Assembly (NCBI RefSeq): GCF_023821985.2
Contig: NZ_CP098805.1
Location: forward strand, 4,956,501-5,020,500
Direction: 5' to 3'
Length of the DNA: 64,000 nucleotides
Source: Dyadobacter chenhuakuii
GTDB lineage: Bacteria > Bacteroidota > Bacteroidia > Cytophagales > Spirosomataceae
The notes below the pieces were generated by a model, which was given only the letters and a program-made list of their open reading frames with translations, did not search any database and had not been told where the DNA came from. Shown here in pieces: positions 9,801-18,138 of the stretch; position 1 is the stretch's first letter, and the number at the start of each line of letters is the position of its first letter. A program made the position numbers and the translations under genes.

Positions 9801-10222
9801 TAAATGTGCTTTTTCAGGCGGCCGGACGGGTTCGGCAAGTGCTTTACGGCGCAGCGCGGGACTTTTTCCAGGGCGGATCAAGAAACACCTATGTGGATTT
9901 GCTCGATCACTGGTCACCTGAGAATCCGAATGCGTTGTATCCAAGGCCGTGGGAAGGCCCTCACCCGAATAACTCGCTCACTTCCAGTCTGTATCTAAGA
10001 AATTCAAGCTATATCCGGTTGAGGTCAATTGATTTTGGCTACACATTGCCTTCGGATCTGATCAAGAAAATTGGCGTTCGTAATGTGCGGGTTTATTTCT
10101 CGGGAGCTAATCTTTTTGTATGGTCCAAGATGAAAATATTTGACCCTGAAATTGAGAACACGACGGGCACTTACTATCCGCAGCAGCGCACACTGAACCT
10201 CGGCCTGAACCTTACTTTTTAA
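6836..10222 (+). CDS. SusC/RagA-family TonB-dependent transporter with N-terminal STN signalling domain
   Basis: 1128 residues from ATG 6836; this start gives a proper signal peptide ending DSRAQ, better than TTG at 6797. Domains in order: STN signalling domain (about 50-120, ISVALRQISRQAAVRFMYS), carboxypeptidase-D-like repeat (about 140-215, IKGSVKDEKGAPLPGVSIVV), the SusC-typical LQEVVVVGYGTQKK, the plug (RGASTFGDNSALIVVDGI; ILKDASATAVYGSRAANGVI) and a 22-strand barrel ending in Phe. It imports an oligosaccharide or similar ligand with the SusD lipoprotein as lid. The STN domain identifies it as the sensor partner of the preceding FecR/sigma pair. The ligand is not predictable. Confidence 0.96.
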   Translation: MKISTKPIRILLKIMRISIYQLILSALCTSLVLAHDSRAQELLNRRISLDLDDQKISVALRQISRQAAVRFMYSPQVIPVENKVTLHVRNEPLNVVLESLFKPLNIGYEVSGNQLVLSIVSDLKPLDPKPAEEPKPVDRNIKGSVKDEKGAPLPGVSIVVKGTQRGSLSDTDGNFDVSIPDGEHTIIFSFVGYLSQEIPVGNQSTMDIVLKDDLKALQEVVVVGYGTQKKVNLTGSVASVEGEELLKTPATNITNSLVGRLPGLIAVNGNGKPGAGSSISIRGASTFGDNSALIVVDGIIRTFDQIDPNEVESISILKDASATAVYGSRAANGVILVTTKRGATGKPTFNYNGFAGFQQPTQYPKVMNAYEYATTKNKAVQNLGKPIQYSDQQLEDIRTGVLPEYDWYGNTLKKRSFQTQQNLSVSGGSDAVRYFLSLGYLDQDGMYDRINFQRYSIRTNVDAKINKNLTISADIDASARNTNQSAYAPESIFDDIVAAYPLDKAYNPDGTIFYTREQHPVEEIKTGYNRMRNNILQATLTVKHELPFIKGLSVLGRASFGREYANNKHYNVPIFMNRQDADGNTLEIYPYGGWNGKTALTQSFSEYNTTTLNASLNYSRTFGAHEFGGLLLFEQLDAKGNNFYGFRTNFPAQGLDEFFYGGESQKDANGGSFTDGRRGAIARLNYSFQQRYLFEASFRRDGSVAFPASKKYGFFPAVSAGWRIIEEPFLKNSTALSFLNNLKLRASYGVVGNDRNVYTGYLLRNPTFQYSQVYNPSGTIVSGTEGLSTIAPGILPNPDVTWETASVSDIGLEGSLWKGKFQFEIDVFYKRTSNILRTRIRSIPGTLGAQLPAENYAKVDNKGIEFMLSHQNSFQALKYFVKLNGSFSQSKVITLDEPANTPDYLLQTGRPLGFITGYKALGFFQTDEEVAAYLPQFNGGQKAGDVKYADINGDGKVDANDLTIISMDNNVPKVIGGLSFGGSLKGFDLNVLFQAAGRVRQVLYGAARDFFQGGSRNTYVDLLDHWSPENPNALYPRPWEGPHPNNSLTSSLYLRNSSYIRLRSIDFGYTLPSDLIKKIGVRNVRVYFSGANLFVWSKMKIFDPEIENTTGTYYPQQRTLNLGLNLTF

Positions 10223-10229
10223 TCAGTTA

Positions 10230-11855
10230 ATGTTTACTGTCATGACAAAAATATTTGCCAAAACACTGCTGGTTGTAATGATCCTTATGACCACCGCCTG
10301 CAACGAAGAATTCCTCGAACGCCAGGCAACCGATTCAATTCCCGAAGAAAATATCTTCGCCGATCCTGCGCTCATCCAGCTTTTTGTAAATAATATGTAT
10401 CTGGATGTACCCGGGTTCGATCACAGCTTGTATGATAACATTACCGACGAATCGCGCAGTTACTGGGGCGGAGGACCGCGGAATGTGGTTCAGGGCCAGT
10501 GGTTTCCGGACAATAATCCGATGGAATACTGGGCTTATGGCCCGGTAAGGAAGACCAACATGTTCCTGAGCAAGATAGACGCGGCTGATGTGGATGAAGA
10601 GCAAAAAACAAATTTTAAGGGACAGGTAAAATTCCTGCGCGCCATGCTCTATTTCAATATGATCAAGCGCTACGGCGGCGTGCCCATTATCACTGAGCCA
10701 CAAGGACTTGACGACGATCTTTTTGTAGCCAGACAAACGACGGACGAAAGCTTTGCCTTTGTCATAAAAGAACTCGAAGAAGCCATTCCACTTTTGCCAG
10801 AAACGCACGGAACGCGTGCCGTGGATGTGGGAAAAGCCAACAAGCATTCTGCAAAGGCATTTTTGGGGCGTGTGCTGACTTATTATGCAAGTGCTTTATT
10901 CAATCCGGCGGGGGATGTTTCACGCTGGCAAAAAGCTGCATTGGTAAATAAGGAGGTAATGGATGCAGGCAATTACAAGCTGCACCCCAACTTCCGCAAC
11001 ATTATGCTCGATAAAAACAATGAGGAAGAGATTTTCAGTGTGCAATATCAAAAGCCGTTCCGCGAACACGGCTGGGATTCATGGGGCCAGCCCGATTCGC
11101 AATCCAAGCAGGACGCAGTGGAGCGCAGTCCTGTGCAGGAATTTGTGGATGCATTTGAAATGAAAAATGGAAAAGCGATCAACGAAACGGGTTCAGGTTA
11201 CGACCCTGCCAATCCTTATAAAAACCGTGATCCAAGATTCGACGCAACAGTGCTTTACAATGGAGCACCATTTTTCGGCGCAACCATTTATATGTACGAA
11301 GGTGCGCCCATTGACGGCATCAATCTTCCCTATGCGACCATTACCGGTTATTTAATCCGAAAAGGCATGAATGAAAGCAATAAGGACTATTACGGCAGTT
11401 CCGGCAGCGATCAGAACTGGATCGAGCTGCGTTACGCCGAGGTGCTTCTGAATTATGCCGAAGCTAAAAACGAAGCATTATCCACGCCCGACGCGTCGGT
11501 GTATGCAGCCATTGAAGCCGTTCGCCAGCGTGCAGGATTGGTTCCTTACCAGCTTGCAGCAGGACTTTCGAAGGCACAAATGCGTGAAAAGATCCGCCAA
11601 GAGCGCTTTATCGAGCTGGCTTTTGAAGGGAAACGCTATTGGGATCTGCGCCGCTGGAAAATTGCGGAACAAGTGCTGAACGGCAAGCAGTTCAACGCGA
11701 TGTACATTACCAAAAACGCAAATGGCACTTACACGTATAAAGCAAAACCGGTGGACGGTGTGCCTTATGTTTTCCAGGAAAAAATGTATTTCATGCCCAT
11801 TCCACAGCGCGAGATCGAGAAAAACCCTAACCTGAAACAAAACACCGGCTGGTAA
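10230..11855 (+). CDS. SusD/RagB-family nutrient-binding outer membrane lipoprotein
   Basis: 541 residues, 7 bases after susC. The signal peptide ends in a lipobox MTTAC, so Cys is lipidated and the mature protein sits on the cell surface as the lid of the SusC barrel. ATG at 10242 is an equally good start and gives a 20-residue leader. SusD landmarks are the N-terminal FLERQATDSIPEENIF, the TPR-like helices (KFLRAMLYFNMIKRYGGVPII) and the C-terminal RFIELAFEGKRYWDLRRWK and PIPQREIEKNPNL. It captures glycan or another ligand. It is cotranscribed with susC and probably with the large enzyme gene 33 bases downstream. Confidence 0.95.
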   Translation: MFTVMTKIFAKTLLVVMILMTTACNEEFLERQATDSIPEENIFADPALIQLFVNNMYLDVPGFDHSLYDNITDESRSYWGGGPRNVVQGQWFPDNNPMEYWAYGPVRKTNMFLSKIDAADVDEEQKTNFKGQVKFLRAMLYFNMIKRYGGVPIITEPQGLDDDLFVARQTTDESFAFVIKELEEAIPLLPETHGTRAVDVGKANKHSAKAFLGRVLTYYASALFNPAGDVSRWQKAALVNKEVMDAGNYKLHPNFRNIMLDKNNEEEIFSVQYQKPFREHGWDSWGQPDSQSKQDAVERSPVQEFVDAFEMKNGKAINETGSGYDPANPYKNRDPRFDATVLYNGAPFFGATIYMYEGAPIDGINLPYATITGYLIRKGMNESNKDYYGSSGSDQNWIELRYAEVLLNYAEAKNEALSTPDASVYAAIEAVRQRAGLVPYQLAAGLSKAQMREKIRQERFIELAFEGKRYWDLRRWKIAEQVLNGKQFNAMYITKNANGTYTYKAKPVDGVPYVFQEKMYFMPIPQREIEKNPNLKQNTGW

Positions 11856-11888
11856 TCCAAGCCCTTTTATTGACTTATCTTATTGATT

Positions 11889-14800
11889 ATGAAGTCCAAA
11901 TTTCAGCATATCCTTCTGGCCATCGTTTTCTTTTCGGTCACATTTGCGAACGCGCAGGCGCCTAACCCCGGTTTTGCCCCTAAAAATGGCGACCATATCA
12001 TCCTGCTCGGCAACACATTTGCCGACCGGATGCGGCATTACGGCTACTTTGAAACATTACTCCAGAAAAACTTCCCCGGCAAGCAACTAACCATGCGAAA
12101 CATGGGTTGGAGCGCGGATGAAGTGGGTTTGCAGCCCCGGCCGCTGAATTTTCCGGGTTTTGGAGAAAAAACAAAAAGGCTGACCGAGGGCCAGAAGGAG
12201 GTGAAATTTCAGGGTTTCACGCATGAAGGCGAGCGCATTGTAATGCCCGTCGCGCTCAATTTCGAAGGTTTAAACCAGGATCTTTATGATCAGAAAGCGG
12301 ACATGATTTTCCTTTGTTTTGGCATGAATGAAGCGTTTAAAGGTCCCACAGGATTGCCGCAATTTGAAAAAGACCTTAATGCATTCATTCAAAACCTGCA
12401 AAAGAATCAATACAATGGTCGCTCGGCGCCTGCGCTTGTGCTCGTTTCTCCAATTGCGCATGAAGAATTAGGCGTAAATTTTCCAAATCCGGCAGAGCAC
12501 AATAAAAGCCTGGATTTGTATTCCAAGGCCATGCAGAAAACGGCTGCTGCGAAAGGGATTTATTTCATTGATCTTTTCACTCCGTCACTGGCTAAGATGA
12601 AACAAAAAGGCCAGGAAAAACTAACCATTAATGGCATTCACCTCACCGGAAATGGTTACAGGCTAGCAGCCGAATGGATGGCGCAGTCGCTGGGGTTTGG
12701 TAAAATGCCCGATCTGAACTCGGAAAACAGTAAGAAGCTTTTGGCGGTGATCAAGATGAAAGACGATCATTTTTTTTATCGCTGGCGCGCGGTGAATGGC
12801 GAGTACATTTATGGCCGCAGAAGAGAGCCTTTCGGTGTGATCGCATTCCCGCCGGAACTCAGGAAACTCAATCAAATGACGGCTTCGCTGGATTCGGTGA
12901 TCTGGGAAATGGGGAAAAGTAACAATGCAGGTGCTTATCAAAAGGCCATTGAAATCGTAGACAGGCGCGGAAAACCGGTAGATCCAATGCTAACACCTGA
13001 TATTCCGATGACGGGACGGCAAGGAGAAGCCGCGAAAGCAGCCGCACACGCGCACCACGAAAAAACGTGGCCCGCAACGACCGAAGGATTCAAGCTGCCG
13101 GAGGGTTATGAGATCAATCTTTTTGCTTCGGAGAAGGATTTTCCGATTGAAAAACCGGTTGCCATGAACTTCGATGCGCGCGGCCGGCTTTGGGTAGCGA
13201 CGATGCCGACTTATCCGCAATATTTTCCCGGCATTCCCGTGCACGACAAAATCGTGATCCTGGAAGATACGGATGCCGATGGAAAAGCCGATAAGCACAC
13301 TGTTTTTGCCGATGATCTTTACTTGCCACTGGGCTTTGAATTTGGAGATGGCGGCGTTTATGTGTCTCAGGAGCCGGACATTGTGTTTTTGAAAGACACG
13401 AACGGTGACGACAAAGCCGATTTGCGGGAAGTGGTTCTGACCGGTTTCGGTTCGGAAGATAGCCACCATGCCACGCACGCATTCACCTTCGGGCAGGACG
13501 GCGCACTGTATTTCAATGAAGGCACATTCCTGAATTCGCAAGTGGAAACGCCTTATGGCCCCATCCGCTCCTATGCAGGCGCGACGTATCGTTATGAGCC
13601 GCGCACGGCGAAGCTCACGCATTACATTTCCTATCCTTACTACAATCCGTGGGGGAGTGTTTTTGATAAATGGGGCATGCATTTGATCGGTGATGCATCC
13701 GACGGTTCCAACTATTTTGCGCCGCCTATGACCGGAAATGTCACTTATCCCGACAAACATCCACGCATTGAAATGTTCACCGAAACACGTGTAAGACCCA
13801 CTGCGGGCATCGAAATCGTTTCCAGCAGACAGTTTCCGGATGAGGTCCAGGGTGATTTTCTTGTCAACAACAACATTGGTTTCCAAGGCACGAAGCAGCA
13901 CAGGATCATTCCGCGCGGCTCAGGAATTGGGAGTAAGGAAGTCGAGGCGATCCTCCAATCCCAAGATCCGAATTTCCGTCCGATCGACATTGAATTTGGC
14001 CCGGATGGTGGCTTATACATTGTGGACTGGTACAATCCGCTGATCTCACACGGTGAAAATCCGCCACGCGATCCCGCCCGCGACAAATCGCACGGCCGCG
14101 TTTGGCGCATTACTTACAAAGGCAAGCCGGTGCTGAAAGTAACCGACGTTTCCAAGCAAAGCATTGCTCAGTTACTGGATAATTTGAAAGTGCACGAAGA
14201 CCGTTTCCGCTATCGTTCGCGGGCGCAGATCCGGGAAAAGAAAGCCGAAGAAGTGTTGCCTGAATTGAGAAAATGGGTATCTGCACTGGACAAAAACGAT
14301 CCGCAATACGAGCATAATCTGCTTGAAGGATTGTGGCTTTATCAGGATTTCAATGTCGTTGAACCAACTATTTTAAAAATATTACTCAATGCAAAAGAGC
14401 CTCAGGCACGCGCAGCAGCCACAAAACTGCTCCTTTACTGGCACGACCGCATTCCCGGCTCGCTGGAACTGATGCGCGCTCGGATCAATGACGAGTCACC
14501 ACGCGTAAGGATTGAAGCAGTTGTGGCATTGAGTTATTTCAATTCGGACCAGGCTGTTACTGCCGCCGCAGACATTTTCAAATATCCGACCGATTACTAC
14601 ATGGATTATGCCGTGCATGAAACATTCCGGTTTTTGAAACCGATCTGGCTGGCAGGAATGAAGCAGGGAAAAAGTTTTGGAGGAAATAAAGGCGACCGCT
14701 ATTTGCTAAAACTGGCAAATGCGCAGGAATTGGCTACATTACCCCAATCTCCCGACGTGCTCACGGCCATGTTAACAAGGCCGGATATTGATGCGACAAA

Positions 14801-15788
14801 AAAACAGCAAGCGGTAAGCAGTCTTGCCAAAACGCAGAAAACCGGGAAAGTGAATGTCCTGTTAAATGCAATCCGGGAGGAAGAAAAAGGCAGCCAATCC
14901 AATCCTGCGCAACAGGAACTTATCAAGCTTTTGCTCGCATCTGAGCCTTCGGAGCTGAAACAAAATAAGGCTGAGCTTACAAAGCTGATCAATGCGGATA
15001 CAAGTCAGGTGATGCAGGCAATCGGCTTAGCAGCAATGATAACCGCAGGGCAGTCTGATCAGACTTTACAAAAAGTAATGCAGGAGAAACAAGAGGTGTT
15101 TTTGTCAGCGATTTCAATGTTGACCAATGCGGATTTACGTGCTTCTTTTTATAATAAGATAAAAGAAATCGCTCCGAACATGCCGACGGCCGGCTATCCT
15201 TTATTAATGAGAATAACCATTGAAAATGCGGCCAAAACGCAGTCAACAAAGGATCTGATCGCCTCATTGGGCAGTACGCCGGAATCCATTCAAAACTCTC
15301 AGACATTTGCTGACGCTGTTGCAATCATGAAAAATATGTTGGTTTACATGCCGGAGAAGGACAGAAAGGACGTGCTATCAATGCTGGAAAACTTGGGAAC
15401 CATTGAAATAAAACTTGTGGCAATTGAAGCAAAAATGGCTTTTGACAAGAAAGCATTAAGCGTTCCCGCAGGCAGGGCCGTAACATTGGTTTTCGAAAAC
15501 CCGGATCTCATGCCGCATAATGTGGTAATTGTCAAGCCCGGCGCGGCTGAAAAAGTCGGTGAAGCTGCGGATGCAATGGCGAGTCTGAAAGATGGCTTTG
15601 AAAAGAATTTCGTTCCTTCTGCGCCGGATGTTTTGTTTGCAACACCGCTCGTCAACTCCGGGAAATCATTCCGGTTGGAATTTAAAGCCCCAAGCCAGCC
15701 CGGCGAATATCCGTTTATCTGTTCGTTTCCGGGACATTGGCGGGTAATGCAGGGAATTCTGACGGTTACCGACTCCAAAGTGCCCTGA
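11889..15788 (+). CDS. Secreted multidomain protein: SGNH-like domain, PVC-type dehydrogenase propeller, HEAT repeats, azurin-like copper domain
   Basis: 1299 residues from ATG 11889 (TTG at 11883 is less likely), with signal peptide ending ANAQ. Four parts are visible: an SGNH/GDSL-like domain (about 28-265) with FGMNEAF and NGIHLTGNGY but LLGNTFADR where the nucleophilic GDS should be; a six-bladed propeller of the PVC-type membrane-bound dehydrogenase family (about 400-745; MPTYPQYFPG, FGPDGGLYIVDWYNP); HEAT-like helical repeats (about 755-1155); and a cupredoxin domain (about 1165-1299) with a full type 1 copper site H1210, C1278, H1283, M1287. There is no CxxCH heme motif, although family members often end in one. 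It probably oxidises a sugar or similar compound in the periplasm, passing electrons to copper. It follows SusD. Confidence 0.85.
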   Translation: MKSKFQHILLAIVFFSVTFANAQAPNPGFAPKNGDHIILLGNTFADRMRHYGYFETLLQKNFPGKQLTMRNMGWSADEVGLQPRPLNFPGFGEKTKRLTEGQKEVKFQGFTHEGERIVMPVALNFEGLNQDLYDQKADMIFLCFGMNEAFKGPTGLPQFEKDLNAFIQNLQKNQYNGRSAPALVLVSPIAHEELGVNFPNPAEHNKSLDLYSKAMQKTAAAKGIYFIDLFTPSLAKMKQKGQEKLTINGIHLTGNGYRLAAEWMAQSLGFGKMPDLNSENSKKLLAVIKMKDDHFFYRWRAVNGEYIYGRRREPFGVIAFPPELRKLNQMTASLDSVIWEMGKSNNAGAYQKAIEIVDRRGKPVDPMLTPDIPMTGRQGEAAKAAAHAHHEKTWPATTEGFKLPEGYEINLFASEKDFPIEKPVAMNFDARGRLWVATMPTYPQYFPGIPVHDKIVILEDTDADGKADKHTVFADDLYLPLGFEFGDGGVYVSQEPDIVFLKDTNGDDKADLREVVLTGFGSEDSHHATHAFTFGQDGALYFNEGTFLNSQVETPYGPIRSYAGATYRYEPRTAKLTHYISYPYYNPWGSVFDKWGMHLIGDASDGSNYFAPPMTGNVTYPDKHPRIEMFTETRVRPTAGIEIVSSRQFPDEVQGDFLVNNNIGFQGTKQHRIIPRGSGIGSKEVEAILQSQDPNFRPIDIEFGPDGGLYIVDWYNPLISHGENPPRDPARDKSHGRVWRITYKGKPVLKVTDVSKQSIAQLLDNLKVHEDRFRYRSRAQIREKKAEEVLPELRKWVSALDKNDPQYEHNLLEGLWLYQDFNVVEPTILKILLNAKEPQARAAATKLLLYWHDRIPGSLELMRARINDESPRVRIEAVVALSYFNSDQAVTAAADIFKYPTDYYMDYAVHETFRFLKPIWLAGMKQGKSFGGNKGDRYLLKLANAQELATLPQSPDVLTAMLTRPDIDATKKQQAVSSLAKTQKTGKVNVLLNAIREEEKGSQSNPAQQELIKLLLASEPSELKQNKAELTKLINADTSQVMQAIGLAAMITAGQSDQTLQKVMQEKQEVFLSAISMLTNADLRASFYNKIKEIAPNMPTAGYPLLMRITIENAAKTQSTKDLIASLGSTPESIQNSQTFADAVAIMKNMLVYMPEKDRKDVLSMLENLGTIEIKLVAIEAKMAFDKKALSVPAGRAVTLVFENPDLMPHNVVIVKPGAAEKVGEAADAMASLKDGFEKNFVPSAPDVLFATPLVNSGKSFRLEFKAPSQPGEYPFICSFPGHWRVMQGILTVTDSKVP

Positions 15789-15789
15789 C

Positions 15790-16701
15790 ATGCTCATAAT
15801 AAAATGGATTTTCCTGGCTGCATTAACTTCCTTTTCTAGCCTCAAAAGCATTGCGCAAACCCACATAAACCTCTATCCAGGAACGGTCCCGAATTCAATT
15901 TCGGGGCCGGACCAGGAAACCCACACAGCAAATGCATTAGTCGATTCCCTTACTTCCAAAGTTTCCATTCCGGGACTCACCCTCTTTTTGCCAGCCAGAG
16001 CAAAGGCCACGGGAATGGCGGTGATCATCTGCCCGGGTGGCGGCTACGGCACATTATTAACGAAACGCGAAGGGAGCGATGTTGCCCGTGCATTCAACAA
16101 ACTCGGTATAGCCGCATTTGTCGTAAAGTACAGACTACCAGATCCGAAGATTATGAAGGATCAGTCCATCGGGCCTATCCAGGATGCACAGCAAGCCATT
16201 AAGATCGTACGCGAACGCGTCGCGGAATTCGGAATTGACCCAAATGAAATCGGCATCATGGGATTTTCAGCGGGCGGCCACCTCGCCTCCACCGCCGGAA
16301 CACATTTCAAAACGCGCTACATTGATCAAGCAGGGAAAACCAGCCTTCGACCGGACTTTATGATATTGATCAATCCCGTCGTAAGCTTCAATGACAGCAC
16401 AGGACACATGGGTTCGCGGGAAAATTTATTGGGCAAAAATGCAAGTGCTGAAAAGATTCGTTTGTTCTCGAACGAATTGCAGGTTACCAAAGAAACGCCG
16501 CCTGCATTTCTGGTCCATTCCGGCGCGGATGTGGTCGTTCCGGTCGCGAACAGCATTGAGTTTTACAAGGCATTGAATCAGAATGGGATTCCGGCCGCCA
16601 TGCACATTTACTCCAAAGGTGAGCACGGCTTTTTGACGTATCCGACCTTTGAAGAATGGTTTGGCAGGGTTGTGGGATGGATGGAAACTTTAAACAAGTA
16701 G
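15790..16701 (+). CDS. Exported alpha/beta hydrolase, acetylxylan-esterase-like (BD-FAE type)
   Basis: 303 residues, one base after the preceding stop, so translationally coupled. A signal peptide (about 1-22, ending KSIAQ) exports it. The fold is shown by the oxyanion-loop motif CPGGGYG, the nucleophile elbow GFSAGGH, the acid in HSGADVVVPV and the base in KGEHGFL. The pattern matches carbohydrate-acetyl esterases of the BD-FAE/Axe type, which remove acetyl groups from plant glycans. With SusC/SusD upstream, this supports a locus for an esterified plant polysaccharide, though the substrate is inferred. No glycoside hydrolase is present, so the locus is not a complete polysaccharide utilisation locus. 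Confidence 0.88.
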   Translation: MLIIKWIFLAALTSFSSLKSIAQTHINLYPGTVPNSISGPDQETHTANALVDSLTSKVSIPGLTLFLPARAKATGMAVIICPGGGYGTLLTKREGSDVARAFNKLGIAAFVVKYRLPDPKIMKDQSIGPIQDAQQAIKIVRERVAEFGIDPNEIGIMGFSAGGHLASTAGTHFKTRYIDQAGKTSLRPDFMILINPVVSFNDSTGHMGSRENLLGKNASAEKIRLFSNELQVTKETPPAFLVHSGADVVVPVANSIEFYKALNQNGIPAAMHIYSKGEHGFLTYPTFEEWFGRVVGWMETLNK

Positions 16702-16737
16702 CCGAAATGCCCGATTGTTTCAACAGAAAAATAACGT

Positions 16738-16768
16738 TTTGCGAATAAAGTCATTATTTTAATATTTG
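16738..16768 (+). promoter_or_regulatory. Candidate promoter of the EthD-like gene
   Basis: TTTG (16738-16741), a 19-base spacer and AATATTTG (16761-16768) match the Bacteroidota consensus with one mismatch. The start codon is 48 bases further on. Confidence 0.45.
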
Positions 16769-16815
16769 TGTAATCCTATTCAAAATGAACAGTTTACCAT
16801 TTAAAAAAAGAAACG

Positions 16816-17223
16816 ATGAAAGTAAAACTATTTGTCTCGCTTATTATGCTGACCATTTGTTTCACCGCTTTTGCACAGGAAAAGCAAAGCACGGCTGTGG
16901 CGGAGAAAGGCTTGACCAAAGTATGCGTGATGTATCCTTTTGCGGAAGGTAAAACCTTTGATATGGCCTATTATGAAACCAAGCATATGCCGATGGTGGC
17001 AGGGTTTTTAGGGTCAAATTTGGTAAAATACTCCATTGAAAAAGGCATCGCGAGCGGCATTCCCAACCAGCCATTGCCTTTCATGGCCATCGGTACATTT
17101 TATGTAAAAAGCCTGAGCGAATACCAGGCTGCGATCGGTCCGAATAGAGACGCCATTCGTGCGGATTTTCCAAAATATACCAATATCAGCCCGGTCATTC
17201 TGGTCAGCGAGGTGGTTAAATAG
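16816..17223 (+). CDS. Exported EthD-family protein
   Basis: 135 residues with a cleavable signal peptide (about 1-20, ending TAFAQ). The body is a ferredoxin-like alpha+beta barrel of the EthD type: VCVMYPFAEGKTFDMAYYETKHMPMV has the family's strand, helix and conserved H-M-P, followed by FMAIGTFYVKSLSEYQAAI. EthD proteins form dimers and some take part in degradation of ethers or polyketide-like compounds; their chemistry is poorly known. A periplasmic EthD is less common than a cytosolic one. It has its own promoter and is probably a single-gene unit. Confidence 0.85.
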   Translation: MKVKLFVSLIMLTICFTAFAQEKQSTAVAEKGLTKVCVMYPFAEGKTFDMAYYETKHMPMVAGFLGSNLVKYSIEKGIASGIPNQPLPFMAIGTFYVKSLSEYQAAIGPNRDAIRADFPKYTNISPVILVSEVVK

Positions 17224-17286
17224 TTTAAGCGCATGCGGCTTCATTGATAATGTATAAATTTGAAGCATTACTGTGTTCAAGTCCAT

Positions 17287-18132
17287 ATGTTTTCAATAAA
17301 AAAGCTGATTTCAAAATTTCGGGGAGCCGATCAGCATCCGCAGGTTCATCAATATGATTTGTCCCTTTGTTGTATCGTTAAGGACGAAAACAACTATTTG
17401 GAAGAGTGGATCGGGTATCATCGCAAAATCGGTGTTCAGCATTTTTACATTTACGATAATGGTAGTAAGGTGCCGATTCGTACTGCATTAGCAGCCATTA
17501 ATGCTCCCGCTGATGTTACGGTGATTGATATGCCGGGAAAAAACAAGCATGTTAAGGCATACCAGCATTGTCTGGACAGATTCGGCGGTTCTTCCACCTG
17601 GATCGGCTTCATTGATATTGACGAATTTATAGTCCCAAAAACAGCAAGTTCAAACCTGCCGGAATTTTTGAAAAACTATGAAAATTACGGTGGGTTAGGG
17701 GTTTCCTGGCTTATTTTCGGCTCCAATGGACATGTTCAAAAGCCGGGCGGACCGCAGCTGGAAAATTTTACAAAACGCTCGGAAGTTACTTTCCCGCCCA
17801 ACAGGCATATTAAAAGCATTGTGCAGCCCCGATTTGTGAAATCGGCCTATAAGTCGCACTGCTTTCATTATAAACCCGGATATTTTTGTGTTAATGAGCA
17901 CTACATTGCCATTGACGGCGCGACTGCGGATGTAAGCGTGGATAAAATCCAGCTCAACCATTACTACTGCCGCTCATTGGAGGAATATCATGAAAAGGTT
18001 GAAAGAGGAATCAGCGATACCAAGCGTAAGCGGAAACTGGAAGAATTTCACAACCACGATATCCAGGCCAATGTAATTGAGGACACCACGATATTGAAAG
18101 TCCTGGAAAAATTAAATAACAGTGTGAATTGA
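17287..18132 (+). CDS. Glycosyltransferase family 92 protein
   Basis: 281 residues from ATG 17287 (the frame is open back to a TTG at 17260). The GT92 (DUF23) pattern is clear: CCIVKDENNYLEEWIGYHRK near residue 30, FYIYDNGS, the metal-binding DIDEF in GFIDIDEFIV, and the C-terminal QLNHYYCRSLEEYHEK. It lacks a signal peptide or membrane helix, so it acts in the cytoplasm, probably adding a sugar to a cell-surface glycan precursor. Acceptor and donor are unknown. It ends 6 bases from a convergent membrane protein gene. Confidence 0.9.
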   Translation: MFSIKKLISKFRGADQHPQVHQYDLSLCCIVKDENNYLEEWIGYHRKIGVQHFYIYDNGSKVPIRTALAAINAPADVTVIDMPGKNKHVKAYQHCLDRFGGSSTWIGFIDIDEFIVPKTASSNLPEFLKNYENYGGLGVSWLIFGSNGHVQKPGGPQLENFTKRSEVTFPPNRHIKSIVQPRFVKSAYKSHCFHYKPGYFCVNEHYIAIDGATADVSVDKIQLNHYYCRSLEEYHEKVERGISDTKRKRKLEEFHNHDIQANVIEDTTILKVLEKLNNSVN

Positions 18133-18138
18133 TAAGCC

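Noticed and set aside
12990..13901. Minus-strand open frame of 303 codons
   Set aside because: Antisense to the propeller part of the copper-domain protein; sequence is low in family-like motifs.
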